From the NCBI GenBank assembly GCA_035291705.1, contig DATDRM010000097.1:1-6361 (forward strand): a stretch of 6,361 nt of DNA, read 5' to 3'. The stretch is from DATDRM01 sp035291705 (GTDB lineage: Bacteria; Chloroflexota; Anaerolineae; Anaerolineales; UBA4823). Numbering within the stretch: the stretch's first letter is position 1; each line of letters opens with the position of its first letter. Positions 4,756 to 6,361 of this stretch are shown here, in pieces. A program made the position numbers and the translations under genes. The notes under the pieces were generated by a model. It searched no databases and had not been told where the DNA came from. It saw only the letters and a program-made list of their open reading frames with translations.

Positions 4756-6361
4756 ATGGATACCAGATCGAACCTCTCCCGAATTGCCATACTTATTATC
4801 GCGATCATCTTAACAGCCAGCGTTGCGGTCTTGACCACCCAGGCTCAGGTAAGTTATCAGATTATTGTCATTCCGACTTCAGGCCTGGTGACTGATGAAA
4901 ACGGGGGTATGGACACCTTTACCATTGCTCTATCCAGCCAACCAACCTCGCCTGTAAAGATAGACTTAAGCAGCTCCGATTCAACCGAAGGGACTGTCTC
5001 CCCTGCCTCGGTAAACCTATCCCCCGGGAATTGGGACTCGCCGCAGACGGTCACAGTTACTGGTATCCCCGATGGCCTCCAAGATGGGGATGTCGCTTAT
5101 ACGATTCTGACATCCCCCGCTATCAGCAACGATGTGAACTATAACGGGATAGATGCTCCAGACGTAGCGGTGACAAACCAGGAAGACGCCAAACCGCTCG
5201 CCAGCGATGACAGCGCGGCTACCGATGAAGACACCCCCATTGCGATCGACGTACTGGCAAACGACAGCGCCCTGAATGACACGCCTTTGACCTTGACCAT
5301 CCTGACGAACCCGGCAAACGGGGCGGCCACGATCGGCGCAGCAAATTCAGTGTCTTATTCACCAAACCAGAACTTCAATGGCGAGGACGCGTTCCAATAC
5401 CAGGTGTGCGACGTAGATGTAGATTGTTCACAAGCGATCGTTTCCTTAATCATCGCAGCAATTAATGACCCCCCAACCACCGTTAACGACACAGCGAGTA
5501 CAACTTCAAATTTTCCCATTCCAATCGATGTTCTGGTCAACGACTCTGACGTCGAGGGAGATACGTTGCTCCTGGATTCTTTTGACAGCACATCGACATT
5601 TGGCGGGACGGTTACCCGTTTAGATGCCGGCACGCCGCAGGACTTGAGCGACGACCAGCTCAATTACCTGCCTGCAACGGATTTTTATGGCGAGGATACC
5701 TTCACGTACTTTGCCAGCGATAGCAGCCAGGCGTCTGGCGCAACGGTTACCGTGACGGTTGGATCGGGTGCAATGGCGCCCATCGCCGTGAATGATAGCT
5801 ATCAGGTCGGCCAAAAAGAAATCCTACAAGTCCCCGCGCCAGGTGTCCTGCAAAACGACACCGATCCGAACGGTGACCTGTTGACCGCAATTCTAAAAGA
5901 CAAGCCTCTATACGGCGATCTGGTATTGAATGCCGACGGCTCATTGATATATACCCCTAACGGTGATTTTGTCGGCCTCGATACATTCACTTACTCTGCC
6001 GGTGACGGGTTGCTGAACTCAAGCCCGGCGACGGTTGAAATCACGATCTTGGACCAATTGGCCCCGAGTGTGAATTGGATTTCACCAGTTGGAAATGACC
6101 AAGTCTATGTCACCAGGCTTGAAATTGTCCTGCTAGAGGTCGAGGCAGCGGATAACGTTAATGTGGACCAGGTTTACTTCTACCGATGGGATGCGAACAT
6201 CGAGCAATTCATTGACATCGACAGGATCTTTGTCGCCCCCTTCAGGGTTTACCTGGATACCAGGATGCTCAACCCGGTCTGGAATCAAATCTTCGCCCGC
6301 GCTTACGATGGCGCCGGAAACGTGTCTGTACGCCAGTCCATCTGGATTTACCGCACCTCGG
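4756..6361 (+). CDS. Secreted multidomain protein with Calx-beta-like and tandem Big_9/cadherin-like domains, C-terminus open at window edge
   Basis: The frame opens at ATG 4756 and runs without a stop to the window end (535 codons). Residues 1-30 are a signal peptide: Arg4 and Arg9, a hydrophobic core at 10-27, and likely cleavage after Ala30 (TQA/QV). Residues about 32-143 resemble a Calx-beta-like domain (TSGLVTDENGG, then VTVTGIPDGLQDGDVAYTI). Three Ig/cadherin-like Big_9-type domains follow, at about 146-236, 239-335 and 341-435. Each has an N-D-S/T near its start, an IDVLxNDS-like element (diverged in the third) and a late F-x-G-x-D-x-F-x-Y motif. Residues 436-535 form another Ig-like domain ending near ARAYDGAGNVSVRQSIWIYR. 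The only cysteines I see are Cys218 and Cys224, a likely disulfide. Such proteins are surface or extracellular adhesins or scaffolds; no catalytic domain, sorting signal or anchor is visible, but the end is missing. GAGG five bases before the ATG supports the start. Base composition looks more AT-rich than in the genes to the left. Confidence 0.88.
   Translation, partial: MDTRSNLSRIAILIIAIILTASVAVLTTQAQVSYQIIVIPTSGLVTDENGGMDTFTIALSSQPTSPVKIDLSSSDSTEGTVSPASVNLSPGNWDSPQTVTVTGIPDGLQDGDVAYTILTSPAISNDVNYNGIDAPDVAVTNQEDAKPLASDDSAATDEDTPIAIDVLANDSALNDTPLTLTILTNPANGAATIGAANSVSYSPNQNFNGEDAFQYQVCDVDVDCSQAIVSLIIAAINDPPTTVNDTASTTSNFPIPIDVLVNDSDVEGDTLLLDSFDSTSTFGGTVTRLDAGTPQDLSDDQLNYLPATDFYGEDTFTYFASDSSQASGATVTVTVGSGAMAPIAVNDSYQVGQKEILQVPAPGVLQNDTDPNGDLLTAILKDKPLYGDLVLNADGSLIYTPNGDFVGLDTFTYSAGDGLLNSSPATVEITILDQLAPSVNWISPVGNDQVYVTRLEIVLLEVEAADNVNVDQVYFYRWDANIEQFIDIDRIFVAPFRVYLDTRMLNPVWNQIFARAYDGAGNVSVRQSIWIYRTS

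Noticed and set aside
4857..5990. Several 60-100-codon minus-strand frames within the secreted protein gene
   Set aside because: They are short, Ser/Val-rich antisense products of a repetitive beta-domain gene, without ribosome binding sites or homology that I recognise.

Overview
This 6.4-kb window is ordinary-looking bacterial chromosome with moderately high G+C. It holds four complete genes and two that are cut by the window edges. The gene mix is typical of environmental bacteria with large genomes: an N-acylamino acid racemase paired with a COG3375-type GNAT, an NDUFA9-like SDR, a BmrR-type MerR regulator, and a secreted protein of tandem Ig-like domains. It would fit Chloroflexota (Anaerolineae-like). 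That placement rests on gene style only and is a low-confidence inference.

Left part (1-1520). A cyclase-family metal-dependent hydrolase on the minus strand is cut by the left edge. It diverges from a complete MerR-family regulator (611-1462, +) with a GyrI-like ligand-binding domain. The 167-bp gap holds a strong ribosome binding site and a plausible promoter for the cyclase. It also holds a promoter for the regulator whose -35 and -10 boxes are 19 bp apart, the over-long spacer typical of MerR-controlled promoters. The two promoters nearly abut, so the regulator probably controls itself and may control the cyclase. A 15-bp-stem hairpin (1480-1520) separates the regulator from the convergent genes to its right.

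Middle part (1523-4567, all minus). Read in transcription order, these are an NAD(P)-binding SDR (NDUFA9-like), a GNAT acyltransferase, and an enolase-superfamily enzyme of the o-succinylbenzoate synthase/N-succinylamino acid racemase (NSAR) group. The GNAT and NSAR genes are 10 bp apart. In characterised systems a GNAT N-succinylates D-amino acids, NSAR racemises the N-succinyl compound, and an M20-type hydrolase releases the L-amino acid. The hydrolase is not in this window. The GNAT gene carries a 64-bp palindromic, REP-like element that is translated in frame as a Pro-rich insert.

Right part (4568-6361). A short AT-rich gap carries two back-to-back extended -10 promoters (TGnTATAAT). The minus-strand one would start transcription only a few bases before the SDR start codon, giving a nearly leaderless mRNA. 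The plus-strand one reads into a large secreted protein, open at the right edge, with a signal peptide, a Calx-beta-like domain, three tandem cadherin/Big_9-type domains and a final Ig-like domain.

I see no RNA genes, CRISPR arrays, transposases or phage genes. No gene-free stretch exceeds 300 bases. I do not see a convincing new multi-gene system. The points most worth a second look are the translated palindromic element, the MerR/cyclase control region, and the paired extended -10 promoters.
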